Assembly: GCA_016720905.1 (NCBI GenBank)
Contig: JADKJT010000004.1
Location: 1 to 19,252, forward strand
Reading direction: 5' to 3'
Length of the DNA stretch: 19,252 nt
DNA from: Gemmatimonadaceae bacterium
Lineage (GTDB): Bacteria > Gemmatimonadota > Gemmatimonadetes > Gemmatimonadales > Gemmatimonadaceae
Position numbers and translations under genes: made by a program. Shown piece after piece: positions 9,221 to 15,794 of this stretch. The notes beneath the pieces are model-generated. The model was given only the letters and a program-made list of their open reading frames with translations, searched no databases and was not told the origin of the DNA. How positions within the stretch are numbered: position 1 is the first letter of the stretch; every line of letters begins with the position of its first letter.

Positions 9221-9262
9221 CCGTCCCGTCTGACCCTATCGCGGGCCGGCGGGACGGGTTTT
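9221..9262 (+). terminator. Rho-independent terminator of the small exported protein
   Basis: Perfect 8-bp stem CCGTCCCG (9221-9228) / CGGGACGG (9250-9257) with a 21-nt loop, followed after one G by TTTT (9259-9262). It begins 18 nt after the stop codon at 9202. The right arm lies inside the last codons of the opposing UvrC-like gene, whose stop is at 9236-9238. The large loop makes it a moderate rather than a strong terminator. Confidence 0.6.
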
Positions 9263-10387
9263 GGCGCGCTCATCCGCGCGTCGACGGAACCAGCTGGCCA
9301 CGAGATAGAACTCATCGAGATCGTGTGACGGGATGTCGGCGCCGGAAGGATCCGGGCCGTCGAAGATTCGTCGCGCCAGCGTTTCAAGTTGACTGCGCGC
9401 CTTGGCCGTGGATGGGGCGCGAACCTCGGCTCGCACCGTGCCGCGCCGCACGAGATACACCCATTCGCTGTCGTCCACGCCACGGGCGTGATACCGAAAT
9501 GTGAGTCGGTCCATATTCGCGTGAAAGTGCTGTACGCGTTGATGCAACCAGCGCACGCGTTCCAAGCGGTCGCGCAACACGGCCGCGCGCTCGAACTCCA
9601 GCGCCGCTGACGCGGCCTGCATGGCGCGTTCCAGATTATCGACGGGCGCGTCGGATTTCCCTTCGAGGAAGTCGCGAATCTGCGTGGCCTGCGCGCGATA
9701 CGCCGCGCCATCACCAGCGCCGATGCAGGGACCGGCACAGGTGCCGAGCTCGTGACGCAAGCAGCCGGGCGCCCGGGTGCGCGTGGGTCGCCGCGCCGAC
9801 ACAGCGCCGCCGGTCTCGCTGTCAAACCAGAGTGTCGACGTTTTGGCTGTTGGCGCGGCTTCTTCCAGCGCGCAATCGCGGAGCCCCGTGGCGTCGGCCA
9901 AGGCACGCACCGCTTCGCGCAGCATGGAGACTTTGCGAAATGGCCCGAACATCGCGATGGCGGACGGGTCGTCGGAGCGTGGGACGACCGTTACACCCGG
10001 AACCGCGCCGCCGGTGAGCGCGACATACGCCCTGGGCCAATCGTCGGTCACCATCATGCTATTGAACTGCGGACGATGCTGCTTGATGAGCCGCAGCTCG
10101 CGCAACAACGCGCCGAACTCGCTGTTGGTGTACTCCCACTCGATGGCGAAGGCATGACGCAGAATACGCGCGGCCTTGTCCCGACGGCGTGTGGCCCGGA
10201 AGTACGAGAGCAGGCGTGTGCGCAGCCGGCGCGACTGGCCTACATACAATACCAAGCCAGTGGGCCCCAGCATGCGATAGACGCCCGGCGCATTGGCGCA
10301 ATCGGCGCGCACGAGATCGCGCAACGCCCGGCGCTGCGCGGGCGTGGAGAGCGGGGGACGGACATGGAGACGGACGGGCGGTGCCAC
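9236..10387 (-). CDS. GIY-YIG nuclease, UvrC/Cho-like (N-terminal half of UvrC only)
   Basis: Intact 383-residue protein related to the incision half of UvrC and to E. coli Cho. Residues 33-110 are a GIY-YIG domain: GVY (35-37), LYVG (47-50), Arg in SRRLRTRLL, and Glu97 in LLRELRLIKQHRPQFN, the position of the metal-binding Glu in UvrC. Four cysteines, Cys172, Cys209, Cys217 and Cys221 (the last three in CLRHELGTCAGPC), match the UvrC cysteine cluster that can bind an Fe-S centre. Residues 250-282 are a UVR/UvrB-interaction motif (NLERAM...ALEFERAAVLRDRLE). After residue 285 there is about 100 residues of unassigned domain; the RNase H-like nuclease and helix-hairpin-helix parts of UvrC are missing. 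The start is GTG at 10387, 9 nt after the photolyase stop, so it is very likely co-transcribed with it. Expected role: 3'-side incision or an accessory repair nuclease. Confidence 0.9.
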   Translation of the reverse strand: MAPPVRLHVRPPLSTPAQRRALRDLVRADCANAPGVYRMLGPTGLVLYVGQSRRLRTRLLSYFRATRRRDKAARILRHAFAIEWEYTNSEFGALLRELRLIKQHRPQFNSMMVTDDWPRAYVALTGGAVPGVTVVPRSDDPSAIAMFGPFRKVSMLREAVRALADATGLRDCALEEAAPTAKTSTLWFDSETGGAVSARRPTRTRAPGCLRHELGTCAGPCIGAGDGAAYRAQATQIRDFLEGKSDAPVDNLERAMQAASAALEFERAAVLRDRLERVRWLHQRVQHFHANMDRLTFRYHARGVDDSEWVYLVRRGTVRAEVRAPSTAKARSQLETLARRIFDGPDPSGADIPSHDLDEFYLVASWFRRRADERAKTRPAGPR

Positions 10388-10396
10388 ATCTGAAGC

Positions 10397-12019
10397 TTAC
10401 GTCGTGGTCGGCACCGATGGAATTGGTGGTGCGAAGTCGCGATCATAGGCCAGCGACTCCCGGAATGCCGTTGCCTGCCGACGAATTGTTGTCAACTCCT
10501 CCGCCGGGATTGCCTGAACATGCGTGAGCATCATGCGCATGCGGGGATGCGCGGTGAACCGTTCGCGATGTCGGTCCAGAAAGTCCCAGTACAGCGTGTT
10601 CATGGGACAGGCATCGGGTCCGGTGCGCTGGGTGACATCGTAGCGACACTCGGCGCAATGGTTGCTCATGCGCTTGATGTAGGCGCCCGACGACACGTAG
10701 GGCTTGGAGGCGAGAACACCGCCGTCGCCCCAGGTGCCCATGCCAGCCACATTGGGGAGCTCGACCCATTCGTACGCATCGGTGAAGGCGCTCCAATACC
10801 ATCGCGACAGTGCGGCGGGTTCGACGCCAAGGAGCGTGGCAAAATTGCATTGTACCATGAGACGGGCAATGTGATGCACGCGTCCGTGGTCGCGCACCTG
10901 ACGGATGGCGTCGGCGAGGCACCGCATTTCACAGGCGTCGCCGGTAGCGCCTGGTGTGTCATACGCCTCGCCGTCGGGGGCCCAGAACCAGCGCGGCAGC
11001 GGCATGGTGGCGTGCAGCGCGTTGGCCGTTCGCAGATCGGGCATCAGGTGCCAGTACATCCCACGGATATATTCGCGCCAACCCAGGATCTGCCGAATAA
11101 AGCCCTCGGCCGATTCGATGGGGACGTGGCCATCGCGCCAGGCACGTTCGGCACGGGCAATCACTTCGCGCGGATGTAACAGACCAACGTTCAGCAGCGA
11201 TGACAATGACGAGTGCAACAGGTCGGGTTGTCCGTGCACAAGTGCATCTTCGTAGGGGCCAAACTCGGGCAGTCGTTCGACCATAAAGCGCTCGAGCCAG
11301 GCCTTCGCATCGACCCGAGTGACCGGGAGCGCGAACGAATCGACACGTCCCCATCGGTTGCGCCAGGTGGCCACGCGCGACATTTGCTCGCGTGTGACGT
11401 TGTCGGGTTCAGTGCGCCAGACGGCTGGGATTTCGCGTCCCCTTGGCCACGGTTTGCGATTCTCGGTGTCGAAGTTCCATCGCCCTCCGCAGGGTTGCCC
11501 GTTGGGCTCCATGAGGATGCCGTGCTTCCGACGCATCTCACGATAGAACCACTCCATGCGGAACTCCTTACGTCCCGAGGCCCAGGCGGTGAACTCGCCG
11601 CGAGTGGCCATGAAGCCGCGATCCTCGCGCAACACGAGGGCCACGCCGAGGGCGGCGAGCGCATCGTTCGCTCGAACGAGTTCGTCCACCATGTCTTGTT
11701 CCCGTCCCTCCGTGGCGACGACCCGCGTGGCGCCCGTTTCGCGCACGATGTCACACAGGCCCTCAGCGTACGAGGCAGCACGTCGCAGCACCACGCGATA
11801 GCCGGCACGCTCGAGCGACGCCGCGAAGTGGCGCATGGACGACAGGAGCAACACCAGCTTCTGTCGATGCCACGGGAGGGAAGCGCCTTTGGCGACCGAC
11901 TCCAGCAGCACGATGATTACATCATTGCGCGGTGCTCGCGGAATGTTGGCAACAGCGCTCGAACATTCCCACGGTGCAACAAATGCGAGGGTGGGTGGAC
12001 GCTGGCCGGAAACGCTCAT
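10397..12019 (-). CDS. Iron-sulphur bacterial cryptochrome/photolyase (PhrB/CryB type)
   Basis: Intact 540-residue photolyase-related protein (DPRP family), which uses light to repair UV photoproducts; characterised relatives such as Agrobacterium PhrB repair (6-4) photoproducts. N-terminal Rossmann part: VIIVLLESVAKG, LPWHRQKLVLLLSSMRHFA and VATEGREQDM. C-terminal FAD-binding helical part: QILGWREYIRGMYW, LPNVAGMGTWGDGG and KPYVSSGAYIKRMSNHC. Four cysteines, Cys367, Cys455, Cys458 and Cys471, have spacings of 88, 3 and 13, the same as the four [4Fe-4S] ligands of PhrB (350, 438, 441, 454 as I recall). The start is taken as ATG 12019 (MSVSGQRPPT); a TTG at 12076 in the same frame would add 19 residues that are not typical of the family. 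It is followed after 9 nt by the UvrC-like nuclease and preceded by two small membrane protein genes in the same direction. Confidence 0.93.
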   Translation of the reverse strand: MSVSGQRPPTLAFVAPWECSSAVANIPRAPRNDVIIVLLESVAKGASLPWHRQKLVLLLSSMRHFAASLERAGYRVVLRRAASYAEGLCDIVRETGATRVVATEGREQDMVDELVRANDALAALGVALVLREDRGFMATRGEFTAWASGRKEFRMEWFYREMRRKHGILMEPNGQPCGGRWNFDTENRKPWPRGREIPAVWRTEPDNVTREQMSRVATWRNRWGRVDSFALPVTRVDAKAWLERFMVERLPEFGPYEDALVHGQPDLLHSSLSSLLNVGLLHPREVIARAERAWRDGHVPIESAEGFIRQILGWREYIRGMYWHLMPDLRTANALHATMPLPRWFWAPDGEAYDTPGATGDACEMRCLADAIRQVRDHGRVHHIARLMVQCNFATLLGVEPAALSRWYWSAFTDAYEWVELPNVAGMGTWGDGGVLASKPYVSSGAYIKRMSNHCAECRYDVTQRTGPDACPMNTLYWDFLDRHRERFTAHPRMRMMLTHVQAIPAEELTTIRRQATAFRESLAYDRDFAPPIPSVPTTT

Positions 12020-12115
12020 AGAGAAGGCGAATGCGTTCGCGCCCCGTGAAGTTCCCGATGGCGCTCCGCAGTTCAAGCCCGCGGGCGATCCACTTCACCG
12101 CCACCGACGCATTCG
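12020..12115 (-). other. Gap between DUF6524-like gene and photolyase
   Basis: A 96-nt stretch with no terminator hairpin, so read-through from the upstream genes is possible. One minus-strand frame crosses it with protein-like sequence (AVKWIARGLELRSAIG, then FTGRERIRLLYERFRP) but runs on inside the photolyase start region and stops there without a family I recognise. I do not call it a gene. Confidence 0.3.
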
Positions 12116-12547
12116 TCAGTCCGTCTGATCCATGTCCACCTGGCCGCTGAGTTTGCGTGACAGGTGCGACCAGCTCATGCCAACAGCCAGCAACAGCGCC
12201 GTGCAGATGAGCACGACGTAGGTAATGCCGCGGGCGGAACTGGCGCTGGCCACACCAAAGTCGAGCAGCATCCACACAATGCCGCCGGAGATGGCCAGCA
12301 CGAGGGCCGATCCGGCGATACCGATGGAGCGGCGGGTGGCGGTGAGGAACACCACCCAGCCGGCCACCAACGCGATGCCGGCCAGGAACTTGACCGAGGC
12401 GGGACCGGTGCCCGGCGTGCCGCCCAGGAGTGGCGCGATGGCCCAATGGTAGAACGACTTCCCTTCGGGGTTGTAGGTCGCGAATACGAGGATGAGTGCC
12501 GAGAGTGCGCGAAGCGCAATTCCGCCGATGCTGGGTCCGGTGGCCAT
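12116..12547 (-). CDS. DUF6524-like four-helix membrane protein
   Basis: Intact 143-residue membrane protein. Four hydrophobic segments lie near residues 10-24, 54-70, 75-97 and 107-127, with a conserved-looking loop after the first helix, TYNPEGKSFYHWAIAP, which resembles the Asn-Pro-x-Gly-x-S-x-x-H-W motif that I associate with DUF6524. The C-terminus is short and polar. The function of the family is unknown. ATG at 12547; the stop lies 96 nt before the photolyase start, and the upstream neighbour ends 39 nt before this start, so all four genes 13110-9236 can be one transcript. The family assignment is from memory of the motif and is less certain than the membrane topology. Confidence 0.75.
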   Translation of the reverse strand: MATGPSIGGIALRALSALILVFATYNPEGKSFYHWAIAPLLGGTPGTGPASVKFLAGIALVAGWVVFLTATRRSIGIAGSALVLAISGGIVWMLLDFGVASASSARGITYVVLICTALLLAVGMSWSHLSRKLSGQVDMDQTD

Positions 12548-12586
12548 GTTGGTCGTCGTGCGTGGGAAGTCAGTGGAATGGCGCGG

Positions 12587-13110
12587 TCAACCCGCGGGCG
12601 TCGGCTGTCGTAGTATGAACCTGCGAAAGATTGCCGCGAGGCACCAGAGCGCCGTGACAATCACCAACAGGAACTTGACGGAAGCACAGGCTGCCGCGAG
12701 ATGGGTGAAGGTATCGCTCGCGCCATAGTCAATCATGCGCCAGAGCGCGAGGTTTTCCGTGGCGTCGAGCGGAATGCAGAGCAACACGGCACGACGGAGG
12801 ACTGCGCCCACGCGATCAAAGGTGACGGCGGGCGGCACGCGAAGGAGCAGTGCCACGCCGGTGGCGAACATGAGGGGATAGGCCAGCAGAAATGCAAAGT
12901 CGATTCCCAGACTGACCTTGGCGGTTTCGAGTGCGTCGGCCGAGCGCCAGGCGTCGAGGTAGGTGCTGGCTTGCGTGGCAGACCAAGCCAGTTCTAGCCG
13001 ACGATCCCGCCGGGGGTGTCCACCGTGCGCAGGGTTTCGTCGAAGCCGCGCAACTGGAGCATCAGGATAAGCGACAGGGTCGCGAAGAACAGCCAGGTGA
13101 GGAGGCGCAT
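12587..13110 (-). pseudogene. Small membrane protein, one frameshift
   Basis: Membrane protein of about 174 residues without a family that I recognise. The ATG at 13110 opens MRLLTWLFFATLSLILMLQL, a first membrane helix, then RGFDETLRTVDTPGGIVG and an in-frame TAG at 12996-12994. Shifting by one base at that point continues directly as LELAWSATQASTYLDAW, which shows that this is a single indel and not a true end. Three more hydrophobic segments follow: IDFAFLLAYPLMFATGVAL, AVLLCIPLDATENLALW, and a last helix with KFLLVIVTALWCLAAI, ending at TGA 12587. Conserved-looking polar residues inside the helices (the Asp-Ala-Thr-Glu-Asn segment) suggest a functional membrane core. It would be the first gene of the operon with the DUF6524-like protein, photolyase and UvrC-like nuclease. 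Confidence 0.72.
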
Positions 13111-13204
13111 ATAGATTTATTCTGGCACGTGTACCACAAATTTGCCTGTTTCCGGTCGAACTCCTCACGACTCCATTCTGCCTATCCTCGTGGCGCTTGA
13201 CCCG
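13111..13204. other. Divergent intergenic region (membrane operon / DUF4159 gene)
   Basis: A 94-nt region between divergent starts at 13110 (minus) and 13205 (plus), expected to carry both promoters. The minus side has the only AT-rich stretch, AATAAATCTATATG just before the start, which could include a -10 element. The palindrome CAAATTTG lies near 13136 and CACGTG near 13127; both are short and could be chance. Confidence 0.4.
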
Positions 13205-13955
13205 ATGAGCCCCGATAGCGACTCGCCCCGAGTCTCCCGACGCGGCTTTCTGGCCCGACTGGCCGCGGTTTCCGGCGCACTGGCGCTAGGCACCAGCCTC
13301 CCCACGCAGGCGGCGGTTGCCGAACGCACACGTGGACGTTTCTACGAGTTTGTCTTTGCGCGGCTGCGCTACAACTCGGGCGACTGGGACTACAACTCCA
13401 AGGTGTGCGCGAATCTGTTGGACGCGGTGCTGCAGTACACGCAGATCCCGGTGAACCAACAGGAGATTGTGATCACCGCCGACTCGGCCGAGCTTTCCGC
13501 GTTCCCGTTCTTGTTCATGACGGGCCACAAGCTGGTGCGGTTCAGCGAGAAGGAGCGGCAAGGGCTGGTGCGCTACGTGGAAAACGGCGGACTCTTGTTT
13601 TCCGACGACTGCAATCACGACGTGAACGGACTGTACGCGAAGACGTTTGAATCGGAGATGACGAAAGCGTTTGGCCCGAACGCGATGCCCAAGCTGCCCA
13701 GACAGCACGCGTTGTACTCGAGCTTCTTTGACTTTCCTGAAGGACCGCCACGCACCACGCACGAATTGAACGGGTGGGGCGACAACATCGTGCATGACTA
13801 TCTGCGCGGTGTGGAGCGGCGCGGGCGCATAGGTGTGCTGTATTCCAACAAGGACTACGGCTGCGAGTGGGACTATGACTGGCGAAATAAGCGGTTTCCG
13901 GACGAAGGACAATACGAAGTTCGGGGTGAATGTGGCGGTGTACGCGATGACGTGA
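13205..13955 (+). pseudogene. Tat-exported DUF4159 protein, frameshift in the last codons
   Basis: DUF4159 protein of about 250 residues with a GATase-like fold expected from the family. The ATG at 13205 gives MSPDSDSPRV followed by a twin-arginine leader SRRGFLARLAAVSGALALG, so it should be exported folded. The mature part carries FARLRYNSGDWDYN, the start motif of DUF4159, then FPFLFMTGH, RYVENGGLLFSDDCNHD, and WGDNIVHDYLRG. The tail needs one frame change near 13900 to read DNTKFGVNVAVYAMT and stop at TGA 13953-13955, which is the normal family ending; without it the frame runs on into the repeat behind. DUF4159 genes often occur beside MoxR, DUF58 and BatA-type membrane genes; here a BatA-like gene is found 3.4 kb away on the other strand. 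Role unknown. Confidence 0.83.
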
Positions 13956-14047
13956 GGGGAGACGGAGACGGAAGACGGGAGACATCCAGCTGGCTGCAGT
14001 CAAGCCGGCCCCGGATGTCTCCGTCTCTCCTTCTCCTGTCTCCCGTC
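13956..14047. terminator. Large imperfect hairpin of GGGAGAC-type repeats between convergent genes
   Basis: Left arm 13956-13983 is made of four units GGGGAGAC, GGAGAC, GGAAGAC, GGGAGAC. The right arm, about 14013-14047, carries the same type of unit in inverse orientation. The inner 8 bp, AGACATCC (13980-13987) / GGATGTCT (14013-14020), pair perfectly; pairing continues outward with bulges. It lies directly behind the DUF4159 stop (13955) and before the tldD stop (14081) of the opposite strand, the position of a bidirectional terminator. No clear T-run follows, so termination is inferred. Confidence 0.6.
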
Positions 14048-14051
14048 TTAC

Positions 14052-14113
14052 TGATCGAACGCCGCCCCACCTGAATCTTCCTAATCAAACGCTGCCCCTA
14101 CCTGAATCTTCCT
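14052..14113. repeat. Tandem duplication of the last ten codons of tldD
   Basis: Two adjacent copies of a unit of about 32 nt (14052-14082 and 14082-14113) differ by three substitutions and one indel. On the minus strand the inner copy encodes RKIQVGAAFD followed by TAG (14083-14081), and the outer copy, behind the stop, would read RKIQVGAAFDQ and stop if one G is restored. Confidence 0.8.
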
Positions 14114-15779
14114 GATGCACAGCCACGGCGAGCCGTGCGAAATGCTGTTCGTCTGCGTAGGCTGACCTTCGCGTCACCACCCGTGCCGTGCATCTGCCAC
14201 TCCTTCGGCCCGGTGATCCCGTCGAGGTTGTTCCAGAAATCGGTGGTGATGGCGTTGTACGTCACGTCGGTGACCTGACGCGTGATCTTGCCGTTCTTGA
14301 TTTCCCAGAAGATGTGGCCGCCGAACTGGCCGTTGTAGCGCTGCTGGTCGATGGAGTAGCTGCCGCGGCCGTCGATCATCACGCCATCCTTCACGTCTTC
14401 AATGAGCTGTTGACGCGTAGGGTGGGTTGGCCGGTCCCGGTTCCACATGCACGTTGGGCGCGCAGGGCATGGATAGTCCGCCGGGTGCTGCCAAACGTGC
14501 AGCCGCGGCTTTCCTTCTCGCCCATGAGGTGTGCCGTTTCGCGATTGGTGGTGAGACCCCAGCACACCATCGCGAATGAGCGGCCACTTCTGCGTCTTCA
14601 CGCCGTCGTCGTCAAACCCCACCGTGCTTTCAACCCGGTGCTGGTCCTGTGGCGGTGGCTTGAAGTGCTTGGAGCCGTACTTATAAAGACGAGCTTGCGG
14701 CCATCGGAAATCTTCACGAAGCGTAAAGGCGTAGGTTGGCCTCTTAGCCCATAGGCGATCAAGCTCGTGGCGTGCGCCACGATCTCGGAATGGGTGAGCA
14801 TCGCGTGCGACGGCGACAGAACGGGATCCTTCGCCCGCTCGACCCCGGCAGTGGTTTTGCCGTGCACATCTCCCACCGCATCAGTAGCGACTGGCCTCTC
14901 GGCCTGACCGAGGAAATCACAGTTCTCGGCGAATTCCCATCCACCGGTGCCGGCGACAACCGGATAGTTTCGCGTGCATGGTGTGCTTGTCGCCCACCTT
15001 GGGCCGTGACAGACATGGTGGGTGACGTGGTGTACAACTCCTGCTCGATGTAAGAGCCCCTGCGCTGCTGGCATAGTAGCGCCACTCGTAACCATGACTG
15101 GCAGTCACGTTCACCGGCTGACGCCGACAATCTTGCTGGCCTTGTCGACGATGGCCTGCGCCCACGCCTGCTTGTCTAAGTGGCCGAAACCGACGGAAGA
15201 TGCTTGATCATCGGCGTGATGTAATTCTGCTGGTACGCTTGCACCGGCGCCAACTGAGATCGGGTTTCTTGGCGATGGCGCAGGCCTTTGCCACTTCGGT
15301 GGCCACGCGGGTCCACGTGATGAAGTTCGTCTTCGGTGACAATGGGGCTGGACGCAAAACACACCACTGTGCACCCACGCGCACGCCGAAAGCCGCCGGA
15401 ACGACGATCGGCATCGGTAGGAACGCCGACACCGCGCGCACCGCTAGCGGCCGCCGCCGCCACCACCACCGCGTCCACCGCCCCGCCACCGCCGCCACCG
15501 CCGCCAAACCCACCACCACGCCAAAGCCACCGCCCGCCTACGTGCGGAAAACTGGCCGTGCCACCGGGAAGCGGAAGTCCTGGTGAAGCGCACGTCGGCG
15601 TAGGGGCAGCCAACCAATTTCGCCTCACCCAGCACGATGTCGGCGAGACCTCGAACTTCGTTCCACGACTGGCCTTTCGGCGGGAGTCGGCGATGATCTG
15701 TCCACAGGTCACGCGAATACAACGACAGCGCGGCACCGGCGCCAAACTTCTTGATGAAATCGCGACGAGAAGAGCTCAT
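14081..15779 (-). pseudogene. tldD: TldD-like metalloprotease with Tat signal, frameshifted
   Basis: TldD-family zinc metalloprotease; TldD forms a heterodimer with TldE and degrades or trims unfolded peptides. The ATG at 15779 has AGGA 6 nt upstream (15789-15786) and gives a twin-arginine leader MSSSRRDFIKKFGAGAALS. Then GLADIVLGEAKLVGCPYADVR, a Gly-rich low-complexity stretch (about 15450-15535), FASSPIVTEDE, LAPVQAYQQNYITPM, KQAWAQAIVDKASKI, YEWRYYASS, GSYIEQELYTTSPTMS, LSPSHAML followed by the zinc motif, read here as HSEIVAHAT (about 14795) where the family has HExxxH, then VKISDGRKL, and a well-kept C-terminal part EDVKDGVMIDGRGSYSIDQ, FGGHIFWEIKNGK and RKIQVGAAFD. About 566 codons, near normal; around eight frame changes are needed. 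The extra residue in the zinc motif is probably one of these errors. It starts 15 nt behind the TldE-like gene, so the two form an operon. Confidence 0.87.
15450..15535. repeat. Gly-rich low-complexity tract within tldD
   Basis: Plus-strand CCGCCACC-type triplets; on the minus strand they encode a run of glycines (GGGFGGGGGGGGAVD in one frame). The neighbouring frames cannot be joined with confidence here, because repeats of this kind favour slippage errors. Confidence 0.7.
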
Positions 15780-15794
15780 GATATATCCTGTCGT

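Noticed and set aside
8725..9906. 393-codon open frame on the minus strand
   Set aside because: It crosses the UvrC-like gene, the terminator, the small exported protein gene and the regulator start in other frames. The real proteins there have clear motifs; this one has none until it enters the regulator in the wrong frame.
9236..10387. GIY-YIG homing endonuclease, i.e. a mobile element
   Set aside because: The cysteine cluster and the UVR motif behind the nuclease domain identify a UvrC/Cho-type repair protein, and no intron or intein borders are seen.
10520..11179. 219-codon plus-strand frame
   Set aside because: Shadow of the photolyase coding strand with no homology that I recognise.
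11213..12049. 278-codon open frame on the plus strand
   Set aside because: It is antisense to the intact photolyase, has no recognisable domain and a composition typical of a GC-rich shadow frame.
12020..12115. Extra small gene between the DUF6524-like gene and the photolyase
   Set aside because: One frame reads protein-like for about 35 residues, but it has no start with a ribosome-binding site and no family, and it extends into the photolyase start.
13205..14074. Longer form of the DUF4159 protein ending at 14074
   Set aside because: The extra tail is translated from the heptamer repeat; the family ending is found in the shifted frame with a stop at 13955.
15450..15535. CRISPR-like or tandem repeat array
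   Set aside because: Triplet low complexity encoding glycine in a protein; no constant repeat with unique spacers.
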